NCBI RefSeq assembly: GCF_000761245.1
Contig: NZ_AWOR01000068.1
Location: forward strand, 434,001-498,000
DNA length: 64,000 nucleotides
From: Comamonas testosteroni
Lineage (GTDB): Bacteria > Pseudomonadota > Gammaproteobacteria > Burkholderiales > Burkholderiaceae_C
Direction of reading: 5' to 3'
Positions 29,806-38,854 of this stretch are shown piece by piece (positions within the stretch are counted from its first letter, which is position 1; each line of letters starts with the position of its first letter). The notes beneath the pieces were generated by a model. It made no database searches. It saw only the letters and a list, made by a program, of their open reading frames with translations, and was not told where the DNA came from. The translations under genes and the position numbers were made by a program.

Positions 29806-30792
29806 ATGAAAAAACGCCTCTTCACCGCCTCGGTTCTGGCCACCAGCATGCTCTGGCTGGCCGCAGCCCCTGGAGCCGTCATGGCCCAGGACAAGTTCCC
29901 CAGCAAGAGCGTGCGCTGGATCGTTCCCTACGCCGCAGGCGGCGGCTCGGACTTCCTGGCCCGCACCATAGGCCAGGCCTGGGGTGCCCAGGCCCATCAA
30001 CCCATCGTCGTGGACAACCGCCCGGGCGGCAACACGGCCATCGGTGCCTCGGAGACCGCGCGCGCACCGGCCGACGGCTATACCGTTCTGTCGGCCGACA
30101 ACGGCACGCTGATCTTCAACCCGGTGCTCTACAAGAGCCTGAGCTACAACCCCGGCAAGGACCTCTTGCCCGTCACGCTCATGGGCCGCTTTCCCATGAT
30201 TCTGGTGGCCGGCCCCGCCGAAAAGGCCAAGACCGCCAAGGAGTTCATTGCCGCCGCCAAGGCCAGCGCCGAGGGCGTGAACTACGGCTCCGCCGGCGCG
30301 GGCAGCCCCCATCACCTGGCCATGGAACTGCTGAAGTCCGAGGCCGGCCTCAAGCTCGCCCATGCGCCTTATCGCGGTGCGGCTCCGGCGCTGGCAGATG
30401 TGGCGGGCGGTCAGATTCCCGTGATGATGGTGGACCTGGCCGCTGGTGCCGGCTTCATCAAGGGCGGCAAGGTGCGCCCCCTGGCCGTGGCCAATGCCAC
30501 GCGCCTGCCCCAGCTGCCCGATGTGCCCACCTTTGCCGAGCTGGGTCTGCCCGGCGTGCAGGCTGCGGCCCTGGTCGGCATGGTGGCCCCCGCCAAGACA
30601 CCGGCCAACGTCGTCACGGCGCTGAACAAGCAGGTGGTTGCCGCCATCAACGAGCCTGCCGTCAAGCAAAAGCTCATCGACTTTGGCGTGGAGCCCGTGG
30701 GCAACACGCCCGAGCAGTTCCAGGCGCTGATCCACAGCGAAAGCGCACGCTGGCAAAAGCTGATCAAGGATCTGAACATCACGCTGGACTGA
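29806..30792 (+). CDS. Bug-family (TctC-like) periplasmic solute receptor
   Basis: Predicted 328-residue secreted receptor with signal peptide (MKKRLF, hydrophobic core, APGAVMAQDK). Family marks: IVPYAAGGGSDFLARTIGQA and VVDNRPGGNTAIGAS, ending in the usual LNITLD-type tail. Start at MKKRLF because CAGGAGA lies 8 bases before it. It is upstream of the P450 fusion and likely delivers or senses that enzyme's substrate. Confidence 0.92.
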   Translation: MKKRLFTASVLATSMLWLAAAPGAVMAQDKFPSKSVRWIVPYAAGGGSDFLARTIGQAWGAQAHQPIVVDNRPGGNTAIGASETARAPADGYTVLSADNGTLIFNPVLYKSLSYNPGKDLLPVTLMGRFPMILVAGPAEKAKTAKEFIAAAKASAEGVNYGSAGAGSPHHLAMELLKSEAGLKLAHAPYRGAAPALADVAGGQIPVMMVDLAAGAGFIKGGKVRPLAVANATRLPQLPDVPTFAELGLPGVQAAALVGMVAPAKTPANVVTALNKQVVAAINEPAVKQKLIDFGVEPVGNTPEQFQALIHSESARWQKLIKDLNITLD

Positions 30793-30800
30793 GACTGCCA

Positions 30801-30861
30801 CCTTGAGTCGCTTCGCGCCTTCCCCCAATGGGGGAGCCTCGCTGCGGGGCGGCTCTTGCTC
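30801..30861 (-). repeat. Dispersed intergenic repeat, copy 1
   Basis: Read on the minus strand this segment has GAGCAAGAGCCGCCCCGCAG and GGGGGAAGGCGCGAAGCGAC in order, matching the copies at 38735-38854 and 40980-41096. The element lies only between genes and can fold around its G/C runs. Confidence 0.75.
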
Positions 30862-31010
30862 GCTGTCTCTCTTTTGCGAGCGCGCCAGTTTTGCAGACCA
30901 GGAACTACTTTCGTAGCGCAAGCTTTGCAAGCGCAGAGGCTGGCGGCAGGCCGCCTTTGCATGTCCTATAGATGGTTGCCCCATCCACCTGCCACCCCCA
31001 TGAGATAGCC

Positions 31011-33362
31011 ATGACCATTTCCACCCCCAGCCGTTGCCCCATCGATCACAGCCAGTTCGGCAAGCCCACCGGCCACAGTGGCCCTACGGGCTGCCCCATC
31101 AGCCACGGTGCCGCCGGCTTCGATCCCTTTGCCGACGGCTACCAGCAGGACCCGCCCGAATATGTGCGCTGGGCGCGCGAGCAGGAGCCGGTGTTCTACA
31201 GCCCGCAGCTGGGCTACTGGGTGGTCACGCGCTTCGACGACATCAAGGCCATCTTTCGCGACAACCTGACCTTCAGCCCCTCGATTGCGCTGGAGAAGAT
31301 CACGCCCACGGGCGATGAAGCCAATGCCGTGCTCGCCAGCTACGGCTTTGCGCTGAACCGCACTCTGGTCAACGAGGACGAGCCCGCTCACATGCCGCGC
31401 CGCCGCGCGTTGATGCAGCCCTTCACGCCCGAAGAGCTCAAGCACCACGAGCCCATGGTGCGCCAGCTGGCCCGCGAATATGTGGACCGCTTCATCGACG
31501 ACGGCCGCGCCGATCTGGTCGATCAGATGCTGTGGGAGGTGCCGCTCACCGTGGCCATGCATTTCCTGGGCGTACCTGCGGACGATATGGACACGCTGCG
31601 CCAGTACAGCATTGCCCACACCGTCAACACCTGGGGACGCCCACGGGCCGAAGAGCAGGTGGCCGTGGCCCATGCCGTGGGCAATTTCTGGCAGCACGCA
31701 GGCCGGATTCTCGACAAGATGCGTGCAGATCCCGACGCCGAAGGCTGGATGCAATACGGCATTCGCAAGCAAAAAGAGCTGCCCGAGGTCGTCACCGACT
31801 CCTATCTGCACTCGATGATGATGGCCGGCCTGGTCGCCGCGCACGAGACCACGGCCAACGCCACGGCCAATGCCGTCAAGCTGCTGCTGCAGCACCCCAG
31901 GGTCTGGCAGGAGATCTGCGCCAATCCCTCGCTGATCCCCAATGCTGTGGAGGAATGCCTGCGCCACAACGGCTCGGTGGCCGCCTGGCGGCGCCTGGCC
32001 ACCAAGGACGTGGTGATCGGCGGCCAGGCCATTCCGGCCGGCAGCAAGCTGCTCATCGTCACCTCTTCGGCCAACCACGACGAGCAGCATTTTGTCGATG
32101 CCGACCTGTTCGACATACACCGCGACAATGCCAGCGATCACCTGACCTTCGGCTATGGCTCCCACCAGTGCATGGGCAAGAATCTGGCGCGCATGGAAAT
32201 GCAGATCTTCCTCGAGGAGTTCACACGCCGCCTGCCCCATATGCAGCTGGCCGAGCAACGCTTCACCTATGTGCCCAACACCTCGTTCCGAGGCCCCGAA
32301 CACCTGTGGGTGCAGTGGGATGTGAGCCGCAATCCCGAGCGCGCCAATCCCGCCGTGCTGGCCGAGCAGCAGCCCGTGCGCATCGGCGAATCCTCGCAAG
32401 GCGGCGTCAGCCGCAGCATGCTGGTGCAAAGCACCGAGCTGATTGCGCAGGACGTGCTGCGCGTGCGCCTCAAGGCTCCCGACGGGCGCGAGCTGCCGCG
32501 CTGGACGCCGGGCTCGCATATCGACCTGCACTGCGGCGACACCGGCATCTCGCGCCAGTACTCGCTATGCGGCGATCCGCAGCAAGCGGACACCTACGAG
32601 ATCGCCGTGCTGCGCGAGGAGCACAGCCGTGGCGGCTCGGCCTGGGTGCATGGCGTGCTGCAGGCCGGCATGAAGGTGCAGATGCGCGGCCCGCGCAACC
32701 ACTTCAAGCTCGACGAAGGCGCGCAGCAGCTGATTCTCGTCGCCGGCGGCATAGGCATCACGCCGGTTGCGGCCATGGCGGCGCGCGCCCAGGCCTTGGG
32801 CATCCCCTATGAAATTCACTACAGCTGCAGCCAGCGCGAGCGCATGGCGCTCCTGGATGCATTGCAGGCACGGCATGGCGAGCGTCTGCAGATCTATGTG
32901 GGCGCGGAAGGCCGGCGAGCCGACTACCAGGCGCTGCTGGCCGAGGTCAGGCCCGGCGCACAGATCTATGCCTGCGGTCCGCAGCGCATGCTCGACGGGC
33001 TGGCTGAGGCCAGCCGTCACTGGCCAGAGGACAGCCTGCGCGTGGAGCATTTCTCCAGCACCCTGGGAGCCCTCGACCCGGACAAGGAGCACGGCTTTGA
33101 AGTCGAGTTGCGCGAATCCGGCATCACGCTGCAGGTGCGCAACGATGAGACCCTTCTCGATGCACTGCGCAGCGCCAATATCGATATCGAGTGCGACTGC
33201 CGCGAAGGCCTGTGCGGCTCCTGCGAGGTGCCGGTGCTGGAAGGCGATATCGATCATCGTGACATGGTGCTGACCCGCACCGAGCGCGCGGCCTGTACCA
33301 AGATGATGAGCTGCTGCTCGCGCGCCAGGACGCAGGAGTCCAGAATCGTTCTGGCGCTGTAG
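31011..33362 (+). CDS. Self-sufficient cytochrome P450-reductase fusion (CYP116B-like)
   Basis: Predicted 783-residue fusion monooxygenase. Heme domain about 1-440: I-helix AGLVAAHETTANATAN, ExxR in VEECLR, heme loop FGYGSHQCMGKNLAR with Cys387. Reductase domain about 460-690 of the phthalate dioxygenase reductase type (flavin and NAD(P)H). C-terminal 2Fe-2S ferredoxin with Cys730, Cys735 and Cys738 (CREGLCGSC) and a later Cys. This order is that of class VII CYP116B enzymes. The N-terminus carries two CPI(D/S)H motifs of unknown use. Start at MTISTPS. Substrate unknown; upstream Bug and IclR genes suggest an aromatic compound. Confidence 0.92.
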   Translation: MTISTPSRCPIDHSQFGKPTGHSGPTGCPISHGAAGFDPFADGYQQDPPEYVRWAREQEPVFYSPQLGYWVVTRFDDIKAIFRDNLTFSPSIALEKITPTGDEANAVLASYGFALNRTLVNEDEPAHMPRRRALMQPFTPEELKHHEPMVRQLAREYVDRFIDDGRADLVDQMLWEVPLTVAMHFLGVPADDMDTLRQYSIAHTVNTWGRPRAEEQVAVAHAVGNFWQHAGRILDKMRADPDAEGWMQYGIRKQKELPEVVTDSYLHSMMMAGLVAAHETTANATANAVKLLLQHPRVWQEICANPSLIPNAVEECLRHNGSVAAWRRLATKDVVIGGQAIPAGSKLLIVTSSANHDEQHFVDADLFDIHRDNASDHLTFGYGSHQCMGKNLARMEMQIFLEEFTRRLPHMQLAEQRFTYVPNTSFRGPEHLWVQWDVSRNPERANPAVLAEQQPVRIGESSQGGVSRSMLVQSTELIAQDVLRVRLKAPDGRELPRWTPGSHIDLHCGDTGISRQYSLCGDPQQADTYEIAVLREEHSRGGSAWVHGVLQAGMKVQMRGPRNHFKLDEGAQQLILVAGGIGITPVAAMAARAQALGIPYEIHYSCSQRERMALLDALQARHGERLQIYVGAEGRRADYQALLAEVRPGAQIYACGPQRMLDGLAEASRHWPEDSLRVEHFSSTLGALDPDKEHGFEVELRESGITLQVRNDETLLDALRSANIDIECDCREGLCGSCEVPVLEGDIDHRDMVLTRTERAACTKMMSCCSRARTQESRIVLAL

Positions 33363-33416
33363 CCCCGGCCGCTGCCGCCAGGCCATGCATGGCATCTGCC
33401 TAGAATCACCGCCCAT

Positions 33417-34724
33417 ATGGGCCTGTTGCAAATACTGCTGATTCTTGTGTGGGCGCCGACTGCAGCGCTCATTGCCTTCGTGGCCACCACCTGGCTGAGT
33501 CATGGCGTGCAAGCCATCTGGAGCGCCGTGACCCGCACCCCCTCCGACGCGCACTCCAGCTGGCCGCTGGTGCTGGGCGGCGTGGCGGCCATGGCAGGCA
33601 TGGTGGGGGCCGTCATCACCTTCCCGAACCAGGCCGTCATGCGCCATGCGTTTGACAAGCTGCTCGGCTATGGCTCCACACGCGTGGAGATCACGCTGCG
33701 CCAGGACGATGCCGCCACGCGCAATGCCCTGGTGCAGACGCTGCGCCCTTTCATGGAGATCGGCGGGCGCGAGATCCGCTACCGCGTCTCCACGCGCCAC
33801 GGCAGCTATACCGAGACCGACGAAGTGCCCAGCTACTACCGCTTCGTGAACGGGCGCCTGGAGATCGCCACAGGCGGCGTGGTCGGCAACGACAGACTGT
33901 CCGTGATGCAGCCCGGCTTCAAGGCCCTGGCGCAATTTTCCACGGTGGCCGCCATCGACGCCAGCGTGGCGGCCACCGTGAGCCTGGGCAAGGCACGGAT
34001 AGCCGTGCAGATGCTGCCGCGCACGGCAATGCTGGTCCACGGCGACGCCGCCAAGGAATTGCCAAGCCTGCTGCGCCCCGCTGCCCCGGCCCGCTGCCAT
34101 CTGGAGGTGCAGGCGCTGTTCTCCACTGATGCCTTCAGGCTGCTGATGTTCGCAGGCCGGTCCTCGGGCGTGCTCGAGATCCATGCCGGCCCCGATACCG
34201 CCTTGCGCGACACGCAGTACCAACTGCTCGGCATGGGCCTGGTGCCGGGCAGCAACGGGCGCAGCGTCAAGGAGCTGGAGACCGATGCCACCCGCATCTA
34301 TGGCGTGCTGAGGCTGTTGCCGCCGGGCCTGAATCCCGATGTCATGGACTGCGATACGGCGCTGGGACGCATGACCGACCCGGCCCTGGTGGCCGCCGCC
34401 ATGCTGTCCACATTTCCCGACCTCTCCGGACGCGTTGACGGCATAGAGATCACGCCTTCTTCCTCCTTCTCGCCCTGGCACCACCGCGGCTGGACGGCCG
34501 TGCCGCCCGGCACGCGCGCGCAAGGCGGAACACGCGCCGAGGCCGGCACGCGCAGTTGCTCGCAGGAGCAATACCGATACACGCGCGCCAGCCTGGCCAT
34601 GATCGAGGAGCGCTGCATGGAACGCGACCCGCAAGCCGGCAGTGCCGCCTGTGCCCGCGTGCGCGAGCGACTGGACTGGAGCCGGTCCGAGCTGGCCCGG
34701 TGCACCGGCCGATCGGCGCCTTGA
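33417..34724 (+). CDS. Hypothetical membrane protein
   Basis: Predicted 435-residue protein, no family recognised. Two N-terminal hydrophobic segments (about 3-26 and 49-68) would anchor it; the rest looks soluble. The C-terminal third has several Cys residues and many Arg residues. It starts 54 bp after the P450 gene without a clear ribosome site, so linkage is uncertain. Confidence 0.65.
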   Translation: MGLLQILLILVWAPTAALIAFVATTWLSHGVQAIWSAVTRTPSDAHSSWPLVLGGVAAMAGMVGAVITFPNQAVMRHAFDKLLGYGSTRVEITLRQDDAATRNALVQTLRPFMEIGGREIRYRVSTRHGSYTETDEVPSYYRFVNGRLEIATGGVVGNDRLSVMQPGFKALAQFSTVAAIDASVAATVSLGKARIAVQMLPRTAMLVHGDAAKELPSLLRPAAPARCHLEVQALFSTDAFRLLMFAGRSSGVLEIHAGPDTALRDTQYQLLGMGLVPGSNGRSVKELETDATRIYGVLRLLPPGLNPDVMDCDTALGRMTDPALVAAAMLSTFPDLSGRVDGIEITPSSSFSPWHHRGWTAVPPGTRAQGGTRAEAGTRSCSQEQYRYTRASLAMIEERCMERDPQAGSAACARVRERLDWSRSELARCTGRSAP

Positions 34725-34798
34725 AACCCGGCCCTGCCACAGCGCCAAGCCTATGGGGATGCCGGGATACGACAGTCGCAGATCGGGCCGGCACTGGC

Positions 34799-35629
34799 TC
34801 ACATGGACCAGATTCTCGGCGTGCCGCCCTGCAGGCCCCAGAGTTCTTCTCTCCAGAAACTCCACACGGTTTTCCACAGCATCATCACAGGCTCAACCAC
34901 AGGTGATGCACAGCGCAGAACCAGCATGTTTTCATTGGGAGCAGTGACCCCGCTCAACACCGCCGGGGCGGCCTTTGCAAGCAGCTCCTGCGTGCCTTCC
35001 AGCAAGGCTTCGCGCTGATGGCGCGCCAGGGCTGAGCCGCTGGCAAAGATCAGACTGCCCAGGCAGCGATGCCCGGCCAGCCCCAGATCGCCATTGAGCA
35101 GCAGCTCATCCTGCGCGTTGACCACGCCGCGCTCCAGAAAACGGCCCGGCCATTCGATGTGCTGCTCGAAGCTGCCGCACGCATAGGGCTGGTCCGCCAG
35201 CGGCAGGCCCAGTGCCGTCACATCCCAGGTCAGCAGCTGCGCGTCTTCGGCAAGCTCGAACTCCAGGTGGTTGACGGCATCGCAGGCGTTGTACGCGATC
35301 GCCTCCAGCGGCAGCCACTCCAGCCTCGCACCGGGGTCCAGACGCAACCGCGTGCGCTGCATGGCCTGCTTGCCGTTGCTTTTGTAAAAGCGCGTGGCAC
35401 CGGGCGTGGTGACCAGCGCATGCGCACCTTCTGCGACATGGACATCAATGTCCAGCACATCGCCGCCCACCAGCCCGCCCGGCGGGTGCACCAGCACGTT
35501 GTGGCAGATGGCTGGCCCCTCGGGATAGAGACTTTTGAGGATGCGCAGCGGACCATCGTGCGTGAAATGCACCGAGGTCTTGCCGGCCTGCAGGGAATAG
35601 TTCAGCGCCAGTTGCGCATGCCAGGTCAT
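34799..35629 (-). CDS. ureD: Urease accessory protein UreD
   Basis: Predicted 276-residue cytoplasmic urease maturation protein that joins UreF and UreG in nickel delivery to apo-urease. UreD marks: HNVLVHPPGGLVGGDVLDID, TTPGATRFYKSNG, LPLEAIAYNACDAVNHLEFE and the RFLERGVVNAQDELLL region. It is on the minus strand about 20 kb from ureA and is the only ureD here. No sigma-54 promoter was found before it. In many relatives ureD sits directly by ureA or the urt genes. Confidence 0.95.
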   Translation of the reverse strand: MTWHAQLALNYSLQAGKTSVHFTHDGPLRILKSLYPEGPAICHNVLVHPPGGLVGGDVLDIDVHVAEGAHALVTTPGATRFYKSNGKQAMQRTRLRLDPGARLEWLPLEAIAYNACDAVNHLEFELAEDAQLLTWDVTALGLPLADQPYACGSFEQHIEWPGRFLERGVVNAQDELLLNGDLGLAGHRCLGSLIFASGSALARHQREALLEGTQELLAKAAPAVLSGVTAPNENMLVLRCASPVVEPVMMLWKTVWSFWREELWGLQGGTPRIWSM

Positions 35630-35795
35630 TTTCGTTCTTGCCTCTTCAAGCAGGCCTGCCGCTCAGGCCCGGGTAGCTCAGCTCTTTTGCTTACTAACTC
35701 ATGAAAATTCATTCGTTGTTGCGAGGCTGCCGCGCTTCTACAGTCTTCAGCACGCCAGCCCGCAAAGCGCATGGCGATTGATTTCAGGAGCATTC

Positions 35796-36785
35796 ATGTC
35801 GGCCAGTACCGTAACTCATTCCCGCCTGCATCGCACTCTGGCCCCATGGCTGACATCGATGGCGGTGCTGTGCTGCGCACTGACAACAGGCCCTGCTGCC
35901 GCGCAATCCGGCAGTGCAGCGGCATCGGCCTGGAAGCCCGGCAAAGCCACGGAATTCATTGTCCCCAGCGGTGCCGGCGCGGCGCTGGATCAGGCGGCAC
36001 GCAAGCTCACCGAGCTGCTGGCACGCGATGGCCATGCACCGCAGTTCGTGGTCAGCAACAAGTCCGGCGCGCATGCGATCGCCGCGCTGGAGAGTCTGCA
36101 CCGCCACCCTGGCGACGCCCACACGCTGATGACGCTGAGCACCAGCTACGGCAACAGCCTGGCGCAGAACGCCCTGCCCGCACACCTGCAAAAAGGCACG
36201 CCGCTGGTGACCTTGCTGCGCGAGTTCACCACGGTGGTCGTGCGCGCGGATTCGCCGCTGCGCAACGCCCAGGACCTGATCGCTCAGTTGCGCCAGGACC
36301 CCGAGAAATACTCCATAGGCATCGCCACCACGCTGGGCAATCACATCCATCTGGGCGTGGCTAAGCCCCTGCAGCAGGGCGGCGTGAATATCCAGAAGCT
36401 GCGCATCGTTCCCTACAAGTCCTCCGCAGAATCCATGGTGGCGCTGGCAGGAGGGCATCTCGATGTGGTCTCGGCCACCACGCCGAACCTGCTGCCCTAT
36501 CTGCAGTCGGGCCGCGTGCGCGTGCTGGCGATTGCGGCCGATCAACGGCTTGAGGGCCTGTTCGCCCAGTCCCCCACCTGGAAGGAACAGGGCATCGACT
36601 ATGTCAGCGACTCGTTTCAGGGCGTGATGACGGCACCCGGTGCCAGTGCCGCGCAACAGGCCTACTGGGTGAACGCCTTGCGCAAGGTTTCCGAAACCCG
36701 GGAATGGAGGGACTTTGTGAGGATGAACCAATGGGAGCCCATCTTCCTCGGCCCGCAGGACACGGCTCGCGCACTGAATGCCTAG
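35796..36785 (+). CDS. Bug-family receptor, ended early by an amber codon
   Basis: Predicted 329-residue secreted TctC-like receptor: signal peptide to about residue 37 (ALTTGPAAAQ), then EFIVPSGAGAALDQAARKL and later VPYKSSAESMVALAGGHLDV. The frame stops at TAG (36783-36785), but the same frame continues for 25 more codons (VERSHALLSELGLLPAG...) to TGA at 36861-36863. That tail matches the normal end of Bug proteins, so a CAG-to-TAG change is likely. Start at MSASTV with CAGGAG before it. It lies before a TauD-type gene. Confidence 0.85.
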   Translation: MSASTVTHSRLHRTLAPWLTSMAVLCCALTTGPAAAQSGSAAASAWKPGKATEFIVPSGAGAALDQAARKLTELLARDGHAPQFVVSNKSGAHAIAALESLHRHPGDAHTLMTLSTSYGNSLAQNALPAHLQKGTPLVTLLREFTTVVVRADSPLRNAQDLIAQLRQDPEKYSIGIATTLGNHIHLGVAKPLQQGGVNIQKLRIVPYKSSAESMVALAGGHLDVVSATTPNLLPYLQSGRVRVLAIAADQRLEGLFAQSPTWKEQGIDYVSDSFQGVMTAPGASAAQQAYWVNALRKVSETREWRDFVRMNQWEPIFLGPQDTARALNA

Positions 36786-36863
36786 GTCGAACGCAGCCAT
36801 GCGCTTCTCTCCGAGCTGGGCCTGCTGCCGGCCGGCACCTCCCGTATTGCCCAGGCCCGCTGA
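36783..36863 (+). pseudogene. Cut-off 3' end of the Bug receptor gene
   Basis: In-frame continuation beyond the TAG: 25 sense codons then TGA. The segment has the codon use of the gene and the ELGLLPAG type end seen in full-length Bug proteins. It would be translated only with amber suppression or if the TAG is a sequencing error. Confidence 0.7.
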
Positions 36864-36890
36864 AGCTCCGCTCTCACCCGGAAAAAAACC

Positions 36891-37880
36891 ATGAACATGC
36901 CCCTGCCCCACGCTCCGCTGCAGCATCTGGACCAGCGTCTGAGCTCTGCCAACCACATCACTCCACATATCCGCATCGCACCGCAGTCGGCGCATATCGG
37001 TGCGCTGATCAGCGGCGTCAATCTGAAGCAGGCCTTGAGTGCCGCCGAGGTGCATACCATCCGCTCGGCCCTGCTGCGCTGGAAAGTGGTCTTCTTTCGC
37101 GACCAGCACCTCAGCCATGAGCAGCAGATTGCCTTTTCGCGCCAGTTTGGCGAGCTCACGCCTGGCCATCCCGTCTTCGGTCATGTCGAAGGCTTTCCCG
37201 AGCTGTATTCGATTGCCAAGCACCGCAAGGCCAACCGTCACAGCGGCCAGGCCGAACAGCGCCCCTGGACCGGCTGGCATGCCGATGTGACGGCCGCCCA
37301 CAACCCGCCGGCCGCATCGATTCTGCGCGGCGTGACGATTCCGCCCTTTGGTGGCGACACGCAATGGACCAATCTGGCAGCCGCCTACGAAGCGCTCTCC
37401 AGACCGCTGCAGGCCTTTTTGCAGACCCTGCGCGGCGAGCACCGCTTCAGCGCCCCGCAAGGCGCCACGGCGTCGCAGGAATATCTGGATCTGGTGCGCG
37501 ACAACACTCTGATCAGCGAACACCCGCTGGTCACCATTCATCCCGAGACCGGCGAGAAAGTGCTCTACATCAGCCCCGGCTTTCTCAAGTCCATCGTGGA
37601 GCTCAAGACCCGCGAATCGCGCGTGCTGCTGGAGCTGCTCTGGGAGCATGCCGTGAGCAGCGAATTCACCGTGCGCTTCAAGTGGGAGCCCGGCTCGCTG
37701 GCCTTCTGGGACAACCGCGCCACGGCCCATGTGGCGCCACAGGATATCTTTGCGCTGGAGTTCGATCGCCAGCTCTACCGCACCACGCTGGTGGGCGAAG
37801 TGCCCCTGGGTGCCGACGGCCGCGCCAGCACTGCCATACAGGGCAATCCGGTGCTGGCCGCGCACGGCGCAGCGTATTGA
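36891..37880 (+). CDS. TauD/TfdA-family 2-oxoglutarate dioxygenase
   Basis: Predicted 329-residue non-heme iron oxygenase. Iron ligands: His130 and Asp132 in GWHADVTA, and His280 in RATAHVAPQD; a downstream Arg for 2-oxoglutarate is in the RQLYRTTLVGE region. Family members open sulfonates such as taurine or phenoxy-herbicide-type ethers; the substrate here is unknown. It starts 27 bp after the relic end of the Bug receptor gene, so the two form a unit. A strong terminator follows. Confidence 0.9.
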   Translation: MNMPLPHAPLQHLDQRLSSANHITPHIRIAPQSAHIGALISGVNLKQALSAAEVHTIRSALLRWKVVFFRDQHLSHEQQIAFSRQFGELTPGHPVFGHVEGFPELYSIAKHRKANRHSGQAEQRPWTGWHADVTAAHNPPAASILRGVTIPPFGGDTQWTNLAAAYEALSRPLQAFLQTLRGEHRFSAPQGATASQEYLDLVRDNTLISEHPLVTIHPETGEKVLYISPGFLKSIVELKTRESRVLLELLWEHAVSSEFTVRFKWEPGSLAFWDNRATAHVAPQDIFALEFDRQLYRTTLVGEVPLGADGRASTAIQGNPVLAAHGAAY

Positions 37881-37919
37881 CGAAATGAGTTGTCCTCCGG
37901 GCATGGCCTGAGGCTTTGG

Positions 37920-37944
37920 GGTGCCGCTTGCGGCACCTTTTTTT
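37920..37944 (+). terminator. Intrinsic terminator after the dioxygenase gene
   Basis: Stem GGTGCCGC/GCGGCACC (37920-37937) followed by T7 (37938-37944). It ends the plus-strand Bug-TauD unit just before the convergent urtE stop. Confidence 0.9.
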
Positions 37945-37957
37945 ATGCGCGCAAGGC

Positions 37958-38650
37958 TCAGATAGCCACCAGCGAGCGCACGTTTTTTTCCTGCATCTCG
38001 CTGCCCGGGCCCGATGCAATCACCTCGCCGCGCTCCATCACCACATAGTGGTCGGCCAGCTCCTCGGCAAAGTCGTAGTACTGCTCGCACAGCAAGATGG
38101 CCATGTCGCCGCGATTGGCCAGCATGCGGATCACGCGGCCGATGTCCTTGATGATGCTGGGCTGTATGCCCTCGGTGGGCTCGTCGAGGATCAGGATCTT
38201 GGGCTGCGGCGCCAGCGCGCGCGCAATGGCCAGCTGCTGCTGCTGCCCGCCCGAGAGATCGCCGCCACGGCGGTGCAGCATCTGCTTAAGCACTGGGAAC
38301 AGCTCGTACAGTTCGCCCGGAATCCGGGTGCCTGCCGAGCAATAGGACAGGCCCATGCGCAGATTGTCTTCCACCGACAGCCGCGAGAAGATTTCCCGCC
38401 CCTGGGGCACATAGCCGATGCCGCTGCGCGCACGCTCGTACGGCGTCCTGCGCGCGATATCGCGGCCCTGCCATTCAATGCCGCCGCTTCTGATCGGCAC
38501 CAGCCCCATCAGGCTCTTGAGCAAGGTGGTCTTGCCCACGCCGTTGCGGCCCAGCAGCACCGTGACCTTGCCGATCTCGGCCGTGAAATTCACGTCCCGC
38601 AGGATGTGCGAGCCGCCGTAATACTGATGCAGGTTCTGAACTTTAAGCAT
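37958..38650 (-). CDS. urtE: Urea ABC transporter ATPase UrtE
   Basis: Predicted 230-residue ABC ATPase. Walker A GRNGVGKTTLL, signature LSGGQQQQLAIARAL, Walker B ILILDEPTEGIQPSII. The GGSHILRDVNF start and QYYGGSHILR pattern are typical of UrtE, one of two ATPases of the high-affinity urea importer. It is the last gene of the urt set, about 200 bp after urtD, with a repeat in the gap. Confidence 0.93.
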   Translation of the reverse strand: MLKVQNLHQYYGGSHILRDVNFTAEIGKVTVLLGRNGVGKTTLLKSLMGLVPIRSGGIEWQGRDIARRTPYERARSGIGYVPQGREIFSRLSVEDNLRMGLSYCSAGTRIPGELYELFPVLKQMLHRRGGDLSGGQQQQLAIARALAPQPKILILDEPTEGIQPSIIKDIGRVIRMLANRGDMAILLCEQYYDFAEELADHYVVMERGEVIASGPGSEMQEKNVRSLVAI

Positions 38651-38734
38651 TTTTGACCTCTAACGCTTACACAGCAGGCGCAAGCAGCTATCTTTTTTCA
38701 ATAGCCTGCTTCGATAAACATGGCGCACAAAACC

Positions 38735-38854
38735 GGCGCGGCCCATCGGCGGACGCCGAGCAAGGGCCGCCCCGCAGCGACGGTGTCGTCCCCCTCCCGC
38801 GAAGCGAGAGAGGGGGAAGGCGCGGGGCCGCCCAGGCAAAGTGCCTCAGGGGGT
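38735..38854 (+). repeat. Dispersed intergenic repeat, copy 2
   Basis: Runs from GGCGCGGCCCA through GAGCAAGGGCCGCCCCGCAG and GTGTCGTCCCC to CTCAGGGGGT. It lies between urtD and urtE and matches the copy at 40980-41096 in order and most bases. Confidence 0.8.

Noticed and set aside
32565-34877. 770-codon open frame on the minus strand
   Set aside because: It lies opposite the P450 reductase part and the membrane protein gene. No motif, no ribosome site; a shadow of GC-rich third positions.
35784-38090. 768-codon open frame on the minus strand
   Set aside because: It is antisense to the Bug receptor and dioxygenase genes, both with clear families. Long mirror frames are common in high-GC DNA; the product shows no family and no sensible composition.
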